Source of the DNA: Micromonospora endolithica
GTDB lineage: Bacteria; Actinomycetota; Actinomycetes; Mycobacteriales; Micromonosporaceae
Assembly: GCF_003626595.1 (NCBI RefSeq)
Contig: NZ_RBAK01000003.1
Location: 124,001 to 188,000 of the forward strand
Direction: 5' to 3'
DNA length: 64,000 nucleotides
A program made the translations under genes and the position numbers. The notes under the pieces were generated by a model. That model worked only from the letters and a program-made list of their open reading frames with translations. It had not been told where the DNA came from and made no database searches. This document shows positions 9,001 to 16,627 of this stretch, one piece after another; position 1 is the stretch's first letter; each line of letters starts with the position of its first letter.

Positions 9001-9108
9001 CGGGCGGTCGCCCAGCCAGCCGCGTACGGCGAGGGTCTTGCCGTACCCGGCTGCGCCGACCACGAAGGTGCACCGCCGGCTCCACCCTCGATCCGCCGCG
9101 GCGTCCAT
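6016..9108 (-). CDS. BTAD/TPR ATPase transcriptional regulator (SARP/MalT-like)
   Basis: 1,030 residues. The N-terminus starts almost directly with a Walker A motif (GAAGYGKT, residues 18-25) and a Walker B (GWLVLDDVP), i.e. a STAND-type NTPase. A long helical TPR region follows. The last ~260 residues hold an OmpR-type winged helix (RTLGRFEVFVDG, then SRKARDLLRILA and the LWP loop) and a bacterial transcriptional activation domain with its TPR-like repeats. AfsR-type SARPs have the winged helix at the N-terminus; here it is C-terminal, as in the MalT layout. I prefer the ATG at 9108 (GGGAAGG six bases upstream) to the TTG at 9204. It is probably a signal-integrating activator; the divergent secreted protein is a candidate target. 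Confidence 0.85.
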   Translation of the reverse strand: MDAAADRGWSRRCTFVVGAAGYGKTLAVRGWLGDRPVRWCDGADVATLATTGPDWLAALGARSALDLPADEPGWLVLDDVPRLSRHRLQALLDTLEGLPPQLRVVLVTRHPPPLSRRRSGLLAERGPADLRLSPDQVASVLAADRGRADPALAVRVHAATGGWPVLVTLAAQAAGAGGTDWDGLAEPGTAVESYLVREVFAELPPEVHRLLRDAAHLDRTHPDLCRFLGHRHGGHRLDQLARTGVLVPATAGGPGYRMVPVVAHVARRRFPLPGAAVRRLHAKAAAWYAEHGFLVPALRSYAGSGDTGAIARILTDHGAELLASGGAEAVADAFQSLPDHARTDGLRLLHGEALQMRGDFDTALAVYGALADRQESLAAGLAWRYGLVHYLRGEPQSALEVFRRGVLDPQPSTDNARLLAWTASTQWTTGDAEACRDNAERALAAAAAIGGDEALAAAHTALALEAKLRGDRPGADEHHEKALRAAEAAHDIVQVTRIRANRASALVGEGRYLEALAEVRPAVELAHTNGYAAMLALALLNEGAACFRLGRLAEAAACYERAVPLLQRMGSRKVAYPLVGIGDIHALRGRTNLARAAYEEALRASEPVNDLQIQVPALAGLARVLAAEDGATAFALAQRAVELERGPDSATARLALGWVALEIGDRELAAEAALTASAAARLHRDRAALAEALELRGAAATDPDDTRRAWREAAATLGDIRSSVAADRVAVLLSRLPGADPQERVNARLAAERLTDAGVPPPTLSRQHSRRVAQVTVRTLGRFEVFVDGSQVLAAAWQSRKARDLLRILAARRGRAVPREQLAEMLWPAQDPARVSHRLSVALSTLRGVLDPKRRRPTDHFIIAAHPSLALDVGHLELDVEEFLAESAHGLRLAEQGETDDARATLLLAEQRYRGDFLEDEPYDDWSRPTREEARRVYLRVVRTLASLAHGARETDEAVRHLGRALELEPYDEGVHGEFIRILTAAGRHGEAAQAYRRYVDAMSSIGVPAQARGKLCGVLGHEGAGGPGR

Positions 9109-9323
9109 CCGGTGCCTTCCCGTCGAAGCCGGCCGATGTCCTATTGGGCGCCGTGCCGGCGGCCGTGCGTACGCGAACGTCGCCGTTACGACACCGAAAT
9201 CCAAGCGTATTTGACGCCGCCTTGACGACGCTCTGAACCTCGCCTCGAAGGATTCACCGGGAAAGGCACGCGGCCGGCGCGAGCGTCCCGGTCCGCGTCT
9301 CGTGATCGATCCTGAGGAGTGTC
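9109..9323. promoter_or_regulatory. Divergent promoter region
   Basis: 215 bases between the BTAD regulator (minus) and a secreted-protein gene (plus). It contains two TTGAC(G) boxes 11 bases apart (9211 and 9222). SARP/BTAD winged helices bind direct TCGA-like repeats spaced 11 bases apart, so this is a candidate site for the neighbouring regulator. This is inference from spacing. Confidence 0.4.
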
Positions 9324-10118
9324 ATGTCAAGAATGCCGTCGGGACGCGCACTGCTGGCAGTGCTGGTCGTCCTGCCGACGCTGGCCGCGTTCAACGCCGT
9401 GCCGGTCAGCGCCGCCGAAAAGGCGGGCCCCGGGGTGTACGACGACGAGCCCGTGGAGCGCGAGATCGAGTTGGCGCGGCTGGGCTACCAGAACGGTGTG
9501 CGGGTGGTGTTCTCCCGCGACGAGACCTCCGGCGACTGGGGCCTTCGTCAGGACGGGCAGATGGAGCGCAACGTGCCGCTGGCGTACGACGAGAAGCAGA
9601 GCATGCTGGCGGCGTACCTGACCCTCACGCCCCGGTCCGTGCCGGTCCCGCGGGCGCTGCTGTCGGAGCCGCCGGCCGGCACGCCGACCCCGCCGGAGCT
9701 TGCCCACCGGACCATCGTCGCGTCCCTGGTCGTCGCCGACAACCTCGCCGTGCCGACATCGGGTGGCATGTCCACGGCGGCGGCGAAGACCTGCTGGGAC
9801 CTGAACTGGGACCCGTACAACTGGGCCGAGCTGCCCGGATCCCCGAACCCGGCAAGCGTGTGGCACCCGGCGAAGACCTACTACTCGTCCAGCTACGGCG
9901 GGATGAAGATGTACTCCTACAGCTACCTCGCCAACTGCGGCGGGTTCGCCCGGCACCGGATCTACTACAAGTCGTTCGGTACCTACTACAAGCAACACGA
10001 CTCCGAGGTGGCGTTCTTCCACTGGCAGGCGATCAAGAAGGGCTCGGTGCACCGCTACCGCAAGGTGCACTACGACGGCGCGGCGGGCGACACCCGCAAC
10101 GGCAAGTACATCGGCTGA
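9324..10118 (+). CDS. Secreted protein with Tyr-rich C-terminal domain, function unknown
   Basis: 264 residues. Signal peptide residues 1-~30 (hydrophobic core ALLAVLVVLPTLAAF, cleavage after VSA). The middle is unremarkable; residues ~150-264 are rich in Tyr and Trp (WDLNWDPYNWAEL, YSSSYGG, YSYSYLANCGG, IYYKSFGTYYKQ) with two Cys that could pair, and end basic. The domain is compact and looks like a secreted beta-rich domain, but I do not recognise a family. RBS GAGGAG lies 6 bases upstream. Divergent from the BTAD regulator. Confidence 0.75.
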   Translation: MSRMPSGRALLAVLVVLPTLAAFNAVPVSAAEKAGPGVYDDEPVEREIELARLGYQNGVRVVFSRDETSGDWGLRQDGQMERNVPLAYDEKQSMLAAYLTLTPRSVPVPRALLSEPPAGTPTPPELAHRTIVASLVVADNLAVPTSGGMSTAAAKTCWDLNWDPYNWAELPGSPNPASVWHPAKTYYSSSYGGMKMYSYSYLANCGGFARHRIYYKSFGTYYKQHDSEVAFFHWQAIKKGSVHRYRKVHYDGAAGDTRNGKYIG

Positions 10119-10158
10119 CAGCGCGGTTGGAGCCCGGCTGAGCGGGTACGGGTCGGGC

Positions 10159-11217
10159 ATGCGGATCGTGGTCGTGGGAGCGAGCGGCAACGTCGGCACC
10201 GCCCTGTTGCGGCGGCTGCGGCGGGAACGGGGCGTCGAGCTGGTCGGGGTGGCCCGGCGGCTGCCCGGCCCGGACGCCGGTGAGCCGTACGACCAGGTGG
10301 AGTGGCACTCCTGCGACATCGGCCGGCCGGACGCGGCCGGCCAGCTCGCCGAGGTCTTCGCCGGTGCCGACGCGGTGGTGCACCTGGCCTGGCAGATCCA
10401 GCCCACCCACGACCAGCGGGTGCTGCACCGCACCAACGTCGGCGGCAGCCGGGCGGTGACCGACGCGGTGGTCCGGGCGAAGGTGCCCGCCCTGGTGTAC
10501 GCGTCGTCGGTCGGCACCTACGCGCCCGGTCCCAAGGACCACCCGGTCAGCGAGCGGTGGCCGACGACCGGGGTGGACGGCTCGTCGTACAGCCGGGACA
10601 AGGCCGAGGTGGAGGCGATGCTCGACGTCGTCGAGCGGGAGCAGCCGGGGCTGCGGGTGGTGCGGATGCGCCCCGGTCTGATCTTCCAGCGGGCGGCGGG
10701 TACCGAGATCACCCGGTACTTCCTCGGCCCGTTCGTGCCGGTGCGGCTGCTCCGCTTCGGTCGGCTGCCACTGGTGCCGACCAACCGGCGACTGCGGATG
10801 CAGGCGGTGCACGCCGACGACGTCGCGGACGCGTACGCCCGGGCGGTTCTGGGTGATGTGCGCGGCGCCTTCAACCTGGCCGCGGACCCGGTGCTGACCC
10901 CGGAGCTGGTGGCCCGGCACTTCCACGGCTGGACGGTACCGGTGGCCGCCCCGGTGCTGCGCGCCGCCGCCTCGCTGACCTGGCGCGCCCGGTTGCAGCC
11001 GATCGACGCCGGCTGGGTGGAGCTGGCGCTGAACGCGCCGCTGATGTCCAGCGAACGGGCCGAGACCGAGTTGGGCTGGAAGCCGCGCGTCGACGCGCTC
11101 GCCGCGTTGAAGGAGTTGTTCGCCGGCATGGCGCACGGGGCCGACACGCCGACCCCGCCGATGGCGGGCGGCCTGCGGGTCAGCACCCCGCTGCCCGGTC
11201 ACGGCAACCCGTACTGA
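10159..11217 (+). CDS. NAD-dependent epimerase/dehydratase (extended SDR)
   Basis: 352 residues. The N-terminal Rossmann nucleotide site is GASGNVG (residues 8-14); the catalytic region has SSVG (Ser of the triad) and a YSRDKAE stretch (Tyr-x3-Lys), both as expected for extended or atypical SDRs. The C-terminal half is the variable substrate-binding lobe. The ~120 residues after the active site include an HADDVADAYARAV motif typical of NAD(P)-sugar epimerase-like proteins. A possible -10 box (TACGGG) sits 7 bases before the ATG, so the transcript may be leaderless. The substrate is unknown. Confidence 0.85.
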   Translation: MRIVVVGASGNVGTALLRRLRRERGVELVGVARRLPGPDAGEPYDQVEWHSCDIGRPDAAGQLAEVFAGADAVVHLAWQIQPTHDQRVLHRTNVGGSRAVTDAVVRAKVPALVYASSVGTYAPGPKDHPVSERWPTTGVDGSSYSRDKAEVEAMLDVVEREQPGLRVVRMRPGLIFQRAAGTEITRYFLGPFVPVRLLRFGRLPLVPTNRRLRMQAVHADDVADAYARAVLGDVRGAFNLAADPVLTPELVARHFHGWTVPVAAPVLRAAASLTWRARLQPIDAGWVELALNAPLMSSERAETELGWKPRVDALAALKELFAGMAHGADTPTPPMAGGLRVSTPLPGHGNPY

Positions 11218-11224
11218 GGATTCG

Positions 11225-11277
11225 TAAGGAAGGGCCCCTTCTTAACGCCTGGCGTTGTAGAAGGGGCCCTTCCTAAC
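11225..11277 (+). repeat. Interspersed repeat copy A (inverted dimer)
   Basis: 53-bp element beginning TAAGGAAGGGCCCC and ending CCCTTCCTAAC, a near-perfect palindrome centred on CCTGG. It lies between two convergent genes and could work as a bidirectional terminator. First of nine copies in this window. Confidence 0.9.
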
Positions 11278-11280
11278 ACC

Positions 11281-12471
11281 TCAGCTCAGCGTCGACCCGG
11301 AGACCGAGGGGTTGCGCGCGCCGAGGAAGAAGATGCCGGGGAAGCCCCGGGTCTCGAACTTCCCGCTCGGGTTGCGGCGGAGCGTGGACCTCTCGATCGT
11401 CATCGTGCCGGTGCGGTTGTTGCTGACGAAGAAGATCGCCCCGCCACCCTCGTTCGCGTCGTTGCGTTCGATGATCGTGCCGGCGATCCGGACGGTGAAC
11501 TCGTTGCCGTCGCAGTAGATCGCCCCACCGCTGCCGCCGCCGGGGGTGCCGGCCTTGGCCGGGTTCGCGCCGCTGCCGATCGCCTCGTTGTCGCGCAGCA
11601 CGCTGTTGAGTACCACCCAGGAGACGCCGATGCTGCTCAGCGCCCCGCCGTTGGAGCAGGAGCCGCCGGTGAAGGTGCTGTTCACGACGTACACCGGTTT
11701 GTTGTCGAACTGGCTCAGCACCCGGACGGCCGCGCCACCAAGGTCCGGGCCGGTACGGTCGCAGCGGTTCCGGACGAACGTCGAGTTGACGATCTTGAAC
11801 CGGCCGCCCCGGACGAAGATCGCCCCACCCCCGCCGCCCTCGGCCCGCTGGCCGGTCGAGTTGCCCTCGGCGAAGGTCAGGTTCTGCACGGTGAGCTGCG
11901 GGTGGTCCTGGTTCTGGCAGTGCGAGGTGGTCCAGCCCTGCGCCTCGTCACAGGTGTTCATGTAGAGGATCCGGCGTTGCCCCTGACCGCTCAGCGTGAC
12001 CTTGCCCGCGCCGTCCAGCACGACCCTGGGGCCGTTGGCGTTGCGGACCTTCGCGGTCGCCTTCATCGCGATGGTGACCGGGGCGGGTCCACAGTCGAAC
12101 GTGATGATGCCGCCCGCCGCCACCGCCTTGACCACCGCCTCGGAGGTGCAGCTCGCCGGGGTGCCGGTGCCGATGGTGCGGGTCGGCTTCGACGTGTCCA
12201 CCCCACGGGCCTCGGCCGGCACGCTCGCACCGCCGTTCGGGTTGCCGGCCTTCGGGGCGGCGCCGGCCGGCGGCTTCGGGCCGGCGGTCCGTCCGGACCC
12301 GCCCAGGCCGGCGCGGGCCGTCGGGGCCACCGACGGGCCTGCCGAGGGCGGTGCGGTCGACTCACCGGACGTACCGGCGACCGGTGCCGGGGCGGGCGTT
12401 TCCGGCGAACCGCAGGCGGTCAGCAACACGGCGGCGGCCACCAGGGCGGGCAGAGCGGGCTTCAGGCGCAC
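11281..12471 (-). CDS. Lipoprotein with right-handed parallel beta-helix domain
   Basis: 396 residues. Signal peptide with lipobox LTAC (Cys20), then a Pro/Ala/Gly/Thr linker to ~residue 95, which probably spans the wall. From about residue 105 the sequence shows the repeating rungs of a polymorphic-outer-membrane-like or pectate-lyase-like beta-helix: VVLDGAGKVTLSG, LTVQNLTFAEG, FKIVNSTFVRNR, VYVVNSTFTGG, VVLNSVLRDNEA, VRIAGTIIERNDA, MTIERSTLRRN. GGGGGAIFVRGG and GGGSGGAIYCDG loops recur. Catalytic residues for polysaccharide lyases are not obvious, so binding is as likely as cleavage. Confidence 0.85.
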   Translation of the reverse strand: MRLKPALPALVAAAVLLTACGSPETPAPAPVAGTSGESTAPPSAGPSVAPTARAGLGGSGRTAGPKPPAGAAPKAGNPNGGASVPAEARGVDTSKPTRTIGTGTPASCTSEAVVKAVAAGGIITFDCGPAPVTIAMKATAKVRNANGPRVVLDGAGKVTLSGQGQRRILYMNTCDEAQGWTTSHCQNQDHPQLTVQNLTFAEGNSTGQRAEGGGGGAIFVRGGRFKIVNSTFVRNRCDRTGPDLGGAAVRVLSQFDNKPVYVVNSTFTGGSCSNGGALSSIGVSWVVLNSVLRDNEAIGSGANPAKAGTPGGGSGGAIYCDGNEFTVRIAGTIIERNDANEGGGAIFFVSNNRTGTMTIERSTLRRNPSGKFETRGFPGIFFLGARNPSVSGSTLS

Positions 12472-12525
12472 CCCGCGATGCTAGGAGGCGGACCGCCCCG
12501 CCGACGAATCCGCCGCGCGTGCGGT

Positions 12526-12579
12526 GTAAGGAAGGGCCCCCTATTAACGCCTGGTGTTGTAAAAGGGTCCCTTCCTAAC
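12526..12579 (+). repeat. Interspersed repeat copy B (inverted dimer)
   Basis: Starts TAAGGAAGGGCCCC, centre CGCCTGGTGTTG, ends CCCTTCCTAAC. It sits upstream of the beta-helix lipoprotein and downstream of the ZIP-like gene, and is followed directly by a GCAGCC tandem repeat. Confidence 0.9.
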
Positions 12580-12662
12580 GCCGCAGCCGCAGCCGCCGCA
12601 GCCGCAGCCGCCGCAGCCGCCGCAGCCGCCGCAGCCGCCGCAGCCGCCGTCGCAGCCGCGGC
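12580..12662. repeat. GCAGCC-type simple tandem repeat
   Basis: About 83 bases made almost entirely of GCC/GCAGCC units. It fills the space between repeat copy B and the stop codon of the ZIP-like gene. Length variation between strains is likely; no coding function seen. Confidence 0.9.
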
Positions 12663-12664
12663 GC

Positions 12665-13414
12665 TCAGGCGTGCGAGAGGGCGAAGGCGGTCAGGAACCC
12701 GGCGACCGTGACCAGGCCGACCAGCAGGTGCGCGTCGGAGAACGCCTCCGGCACCATCGTGTCGGTGATCATCGCGAGGATCGCGCCGGCGGCCAGCGCG
12801 GTGATCGCGGCGAGCACCTCCGGCGGCGCTCCACCCAGGAGCGTGTAGCCGGCGACCGCCGCGACGCCGGAGACCAGGGCGATCGCCGTCCACAGGGCGA
12901 AGACGTACGCCCGGGTCCTTCCGGCCTGGCGCATGCCGGCCGCGCTGGACAGTCCCTCCGGCACGTTGCTGAGGAACACCGCGACGACCGTGACCAGGCT
13001 GATCGGCCCGCCGGTCAGCAGGCTCGCGCCGATCACCACCGATTCCGGTACGCCGTCCAGCAGCGCGCCGACCGCGATCGCCGAACCCGAACCGGGCTGG
13101 TCGTGCTCGGAGGGCTGCTCGTCGCCGGAACGCTTGCGGTGCCGGGCGCCCCGGCGGGCGAGCCCGATGTTGGCCAGGGTGTACGCCGCCGCGCCCCCGG
13201 CGGCGCCGAGCGCGGTGGGCGTCATCCCGCCCCGTTCGTGCGCCTCCGCCATCAACTCGAACGAGACGGCGGAGAGCAGGACCCCCGCCCCGAACGCCAT
13301 GACGGACGCGATGACCCGTCGGGGCACCCGGACCAGCCAGCCCACCGCCGCACCGAGCAGCAGGGCAGACCCGGCCAGCAGCCCCCAGCCACCCGCCTGC
13401 AACCATTCCGGCAC
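12665..13414 (-). CDS. ZIP-family metal transporter-like membrane protein
   Basis: 249 residues with about eight hydrophobic segments and a charged cytoplasmic loop at ~105-130 (RRGARHRKRSGDEQPSEHD), as in ZIP transporters. The two signature helices are recognisable (LLDGVPESVVIG and VFLSNVPEGLS), but the histidines that normally ligate Zn(II) or Fe(II) in them (HN-PEG and HK-PEG) are replaced by Asp and Ser/Asn. The protein belongs to the family by topology, but its metal or even its transport activity is uncertain. Four hydrophobic segments lie after residue 160. Confidence 0.75.
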   Translation of the reverse strand: MPEWLQAGGWGLLAGSALLLGAAVGWLVRVPRRVIASVMAFGAGVLLSAVSFELMAEAHERGGMTPTALGAAGGAAAYTLANIGLARRGARHRKRSGDEQPSEHDQPGSGSAIAVGALLDGVPESVVIGASLLTGGPISLVTVVAVFLSNVPEGLSSAAGMRQAGRTRAYVFALWTAIALVSGVAAVAGYTLLGGAPPEVLAAITALAAGAILAMITDTMVPEAFSDAHLLVGLVTVAGFLTAFALSHA

Positions 13415-13450
13415 CCGGCGGACCCTACCCGCCGCCCGGTCGAATCGTGC

Positions 13451-14650
13451 TCAGAACTCGGCGAACAGGTACGGCAGTTGACGCGGGAACAGACGGCGCA
13501 GCTCCACCGCCGCGTCCGGCGGCACGTCGCCCAGCCCGCGCAGCGCCACCTCCACCGGGTCGAGCACCCCGTACGCCAGGGCGGAGAGCCCGGCCGCGGT
13601 CAGCGTCGCGACCGGCGGGGCGCCCGCCTCGGCGGCCGGACCGGTCACCAGTTCCAGTGCCCCGGTCGTGCCGTCCAGCAGGTACGAGCCGGCCAGCCAG
13701 CGGTCCCCGGTCAGCTCGACGCGGACCCGACCCGGGTCGACGGGCAGCCCGGCCAGCGCGTCCATCGACAGCAGCCGGGCCATCGGCGCCGACGAACCCG
13801 GCCGGGCAACCCGCGCCTCCACGTGCACGTCGAGGTCGGTGAGCCACAGCTCCGGCAGTTCGTCGGCCGGGAGCCGGACCTGGACCGTCGCCACCTGGTC
13901 GATGTGCCGGGCGAGGAACTGCAACAGCAGCGTCCGCGCGTACGGGTCGGTGGCCAGCAGGTCGTCGGCGATCAGGGTGCCGCCGTGGTCGTCGATCCGG
14001 TACGTCACCGCGCCGGTCACCGTCGCGCCGGCGCGGGCGGTCAGCAACCAGCGTTCGTCCCGGTCCCGCAGGGCGGCCGCCCGGTAGTCGGGGAACAGCG
14101 CGAAGCCGTGCCGGTCGCGCAGGCACCGCTCGGTGTACCCGCGCCAGGTGGGATAGCCGCTGCCGATCCGCTCCCAGACCACCTCGCCGGGCAGGTCGAC
14201 CCGCAGCAGCGGCGCGAGGTCCGCGACCGGGAAGGAGGCGGTACGCGCCATCGGCAGCCCGACGTAGCCGAAGCGCTCGTAGAACGTCGGCCGGAACGGC
14301 CAGAGCGCGGTCAACGGGTGGCCCTCGTCGCGCATCTCGTCGAGCAGTCGCCGCAGCAGGGTGCGGACGTGCCCCTGCCGGCGCGCGAGTGGGTGGGTGG
14401 CCACTCCGGCGACCCCGGCCATGGTCTGGACCCGCCCGCGCAGGTTCTGCCGCATCGGTATCGCCGAGGCGGCAGCGAGCGTCCTGCCGTCCTCCTCCAC
14501 GATCAGCGTCCGGTTGCCCTCGTTGTAGGGCAGGTACGCGCGGAACTCCTCCGCCCGCGGCCCGGTGATCGGCGACGACTCGAACGCGTACGCCTGAAGC
14601 GGAAAGCTGGTGGACAGGCGTTCCTCGGCGTGCACGCGGCGGATGGTCAT
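13451..14650 (-). CDS. Eis-like GNAT acetyltransferase with SCP2-type C-terminal domain
   Basis: 399 residues. Residues ~1-150 form the first GNAT domain, with the acetyl-CoA loop (VATHPLARRQGHVRTLL, of the RxxGxG/A type). A second GNAT-like domain and a C-terminal sterol-carrier-like domain ending in the carboxylate FAEF follow; in Eis proteins the C-terminal carboxylate takes part in catalysis. The length matches the Eis family (~400). Such enzymes acetylate amines, including aminoglycosides and host or bacterial peptides; the substrate here is unknown. The start is the ATG before TIRRVHAEERL. Confidence 0.85.
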   Translation of the reverse strand: MTIRRVHAEERLSTSFPLQAYAFESSPITGPRAEEFRAYLPYNEGNRTLIVEEDGRTLAAASAIPMRQNLRGRVQTMAGVAGVATHPLARRQGHVRTLLRRLLDEMRDEGHPLTALWPFRPTFYERFGYVGLPMARTASFPVADLAPLLRVDLPGEVVWERIGSGYPTWRGYTERCLRDRHGFALFPDYRAAALRDRDERWLLTARAGATVTGAVTYRIDDHGGTLIADDLLATDPYARTLLLQFLARHIDQVATVQVRLPADELPELWLTDLDVHVEARVARPGSSAPMARLLSMDALAGLPVDPGRVRVELTGDRWLAGSYLLDGTTGALELVTGPAAEAGAPPVATLTAAGLSALAYGVLDPVEVALRGLGDVPPDAAVELRRLFPRQLPYLFAEF

Positions 14651-14703
14651 CCGTTCATCCCAACCCGGGCCGGCGTCGCCCGCAACCGGGTTGGCCCGGA
14701 AGC

Positions 14704-15396
14704 TCAACCGGTCGGGAGCTGGCGCAGGTGCCGGCGGCGGCGGAGCCGGACGCTCGACACCGCCGCCACGGCGGCCACCAGCAGGGCGGTGACGACGATC
14801 CCGTGCAGCACGCCCCGGGCCAGGTAGCCGTCGTCGGTGTGGTCCACCGCCCAGGTGGCGATCTCCCGGCTCGACCAGAACGGGGTCAGCTTCGCGCCGC
14901 TGCCGGCCGGGTCGATGAGCATCTGCACCGCCACCACGGTCAGCAGTAGCAGCGTCCCCTCCAGCTCGCGGGGGAGCAGGACCCCGATCAGCATGCCGAA
15001 CGGCGCGGCCACCCCGACGCAGCAGAGCATCGCGACCGCGACGCCGCCGTGCCGCAGTTCGGGCGCGTCGAGCACGGTCAGTAGGAGGAACGGCGCGGCG
15101 ATGACCAGCCCCGCCATCCACAGACCGGCCATGCGACCCAGGTAGAGGTGGTGCGGCCGGTAACCGGCCAGGCGCAGCCGGGGTTCCAGCTCGCGCGCCG
15201 CGCCGGTGGCGAACAGCGCGGCGGTGCTGACCGCCCAGCTGACGCCGAGGAGCAACGACCGCACCGACTGCCCGACGTACGCGTCCCGCCGGATCAGCCA
15301 GAAGGTCAACGGCATCAGGAGCAGAAGCAGGAGTACGCCGCGACGCCGCAGCAGCTCCCGGGCGGTCATCTCGGCGACGGTGACGAGCCTGTTCAC
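14704..15396 (-). CDS. ABC-2 type transporter permease
   Basis: 230 residues with six predicted membrane segments (for example LLLLLLMPLTFWLI, LLLGVSWAVSTAALF, AMLCCVGVAAPFGMLIGVL, GIVVTALLVAAVAAV). There is no ATPase motif. The GTG start overlaps the stop of the upstream ATP-binding gene by four bases (GTGA), so both are translated as a unit with the PadR regulator in front. Exported substrate unknown; multidrug or peptide export is usual for PadR-linked ABC-2 systems. Confidence 0.85.
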   Translation of the reverse strand: MNRLVTVAEMTARELLRRRGVLLLLLLMPLTFWLIRRDAYVGQSVRSLLLGVSWAVSTAALFATGAARELEPRLRLAGYRPHHLYLGRMAGLWMAGLVIAAPFLLLTVLDAPELRHGGVAVAMLCCVGVAAPFGMLIGVLLPRELEGTLLLLTVVAVQMLIDPAGSGAKLTPFWSSREIATWAVDHTDDGYLARGVLHGIVVTALLVAAVAAVSSVRLRRRRHLRQLPTG

Positions 15397-16211
15397 GCGC
15401 GCTCTCCCCTGGTGGCGGCGGTCAGGTCGAGCACCAGGTCGACCCGGTCGAGCTGGTTGAGCAGGTGGGTCACCACGACGATCGCCTTCCCCTGGTCGCG
15501 GAGCCGGGCGAGCTGGTCCCAGAAGTTGACGTAGGTGCCGTGGTCGAAGCCCTGGTACGGCTCGTCGAGCAGCAGCACGTCCGGTTCGCTCAGGGTGGAC
15601 ATGGTGAGGTTCAGCTTCTGCCGGGTGCCGCCGGACAGGTGGCGGGTGAGCACGTCGCCGCCGGCCTCCCAGCCGAGCTGACGTGCCGCCGTCCGGCCGG
15701 CCCGACGGGCCGGACCACGGGCCACGCCACGGCCGGCTCCCACCAGCACAAAGTGCTCGTCGGGCAGGAGGAAGTCGGCGGTCCCACCCTGCTGCGGGCA
15801 GTAGCCCAGCCGACCGGTCACGGTCACCTGACCGGTGTCCAGGGAGACCAGGCCGGCGCAGATCCGCAGGAAGGTGCTCTTGCCGCAGCCGTTGGCGCCG
15901 ACCACGGCCGCGATCTGTCCGGCCCGGACGGTCAACGAGGCGTCGCGCAGCACGGTGTGCCGCCCGTACCGCTTGGTGATGCCCTGGGCGTGCAGCCGCA
16001 CCGGGCCGGGGCGTGGGCGGGGAGCGGGGCCGATGCTCTCGGAGATCGCCGCCGCGTACTCGCCGGGCGGGCCGAGGACCAGCCACGGGTCGCGGCCGTC
16101 CTCGCGTAGGTGCGTGGCGGCCTCGACGACCACGTGCCGGGCGGCGTCGGCCGCGACCCGGCGCTGGTGCAGCTCGGCGGCCAAGGTTCGCAGCCACTCG
16201 TCGGCGTTCAC
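15393..16211 (-). CDS. ABC transporter ATP-binding protein
   Basis: 272 residues. The first ~70 residues are an extra helical domain (VNADEWLRTLAAELHQRR) not found in ordinary ABC ATPases; after it come Walker A (GANGCGKS), a Q-loop (YCPQQGG), the signature LSGGTRQK, Walker B (VLLLDEP) and the switch His (VVVTHLL). The GTG start overlaps the PadR stop by four bases. The N-terminal domain resembles the membrane-proximal helical regions fused to some PadR-controlled exporters, but I cannot name it. Confidence 0.88.
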   Translation of the reverse strand: MNADEWLRTLAAELHQRRVAADAARHVVVEAATHLREDGRDPWLVLGPPGEYAAAISESIGPAPRPRPGPVRLHAQGITKRYGRHTVLRDASLTVRAGQIAAVVGANGCGKSTFLRICAGLVSLDTGQVTVTGRLGYCPQQGGTADFLLPDEHFVLVGAGRGVARGPARRAGRTAARQLGWEAGGDVLTRHLSGGTRQKLNLTMSTLSEPDVLLLDEPYQGFDHGTYVNFWDQLARLRDQGKAIVVVTHLLNQLDRVDLVLDLTAATRGERA

Positions 16212-16546
16212 CCGTCGACCCCCTTCGTGACGATCGTGTTCACCGGGGCGACGAAGGCGAGCCAGGCGCTGCCGTCCTGGCGCAGCGTCGCCCGCCCGTG
16301 CTCGGTGAGCCGGTAGTACTTGCGGGCCGGACCGGACGTGCCCTCCCGCCACTGCGCGGTCACCAGGCCGGTGCGTTGCAGTCGCAGCAGCACCGGGTAG
16401 AGCGTCCCGCCCTGGATCGGGCCGACGCCGGCGACGTCGAGTGCCTGCGCGAGTTGGTAGCCGTACGACTCGCCGTCCCGTAACGCGGCCAGGACGCACA
16501 GGTCGAGCACCCCGCGCAGCCACTGCCCGCGTCGGTCGGAATCCAC
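16208..16546 (-). CDS. PadR-family transcriptional regulator
   Basis: 112 residues. Winged helix of the PadR type: GVLDLCVLAALRDGESYGYQLAQAL, the turn GTLYPVLLRLQRTGLV, and the wing with Arg/Lys-Tyr-Tyr-x-Leu-T (KYYRLTEHG). The C-terminal helix is short, as in the PadR-s2 subgroup. I place the start at the GTG at 16546, just downstream of the operator; a TTG at 16582 would put the operator inside the gene. First gene of a three-gene operon with an ABC exporter, which it probably represses. Confidence 0.85.
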   Translation of the reverse strand: MDSDRRGQWLRGVLDLCVLAALRDGESYGYQLAQALDVAGVGPIQGGTLYPVLLRLQRTGLVTAQWREGTSGPARKYYRLTEHGRATLRQDGSAWLAFVAPVNTIVTKGVDG

Positions 16547-16562
16547 CCGGCGAACCCTAGCG

Positions 16563-16580
16563 GTGCTATCTAGATGGCAC
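16563..16580. promoter_or_regulatory. PadR operator (palindrome)
   Basis: GTGCTATCTAGATGGCAC is an 18-bp palindrome with a single mismatched pair and an ATCTAGAT core. It lies 16 bases upstream of the PadR start, where it would overlap the promoter. PadR-type regulators bind this kind of site; autoregulation is inferred. Confidence 0.75.
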
Positions 16581-16627
16581 AACCACCTAGTGGTTCGGCC
16601 ATCGTCGGCCGGACTCGTCCGGCCAGG

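Noticed and set aside
9109..9204. N-terminal extension of the BTAD regulator to a TTG at 9204
   Set aside because: The ATG at 9108 has GGGAAGG at good spacing, and the extension (Arg/Pro-rich) has no similarity to the NTPase fold.
12580..12662. GCAGCC run as a CRISPR or coding poly-Ala tract
   Set aside because: There are no spacers and no cas genes; the tract is a simple repeat outside the ZIP-like gene, which has its stop at 12665.
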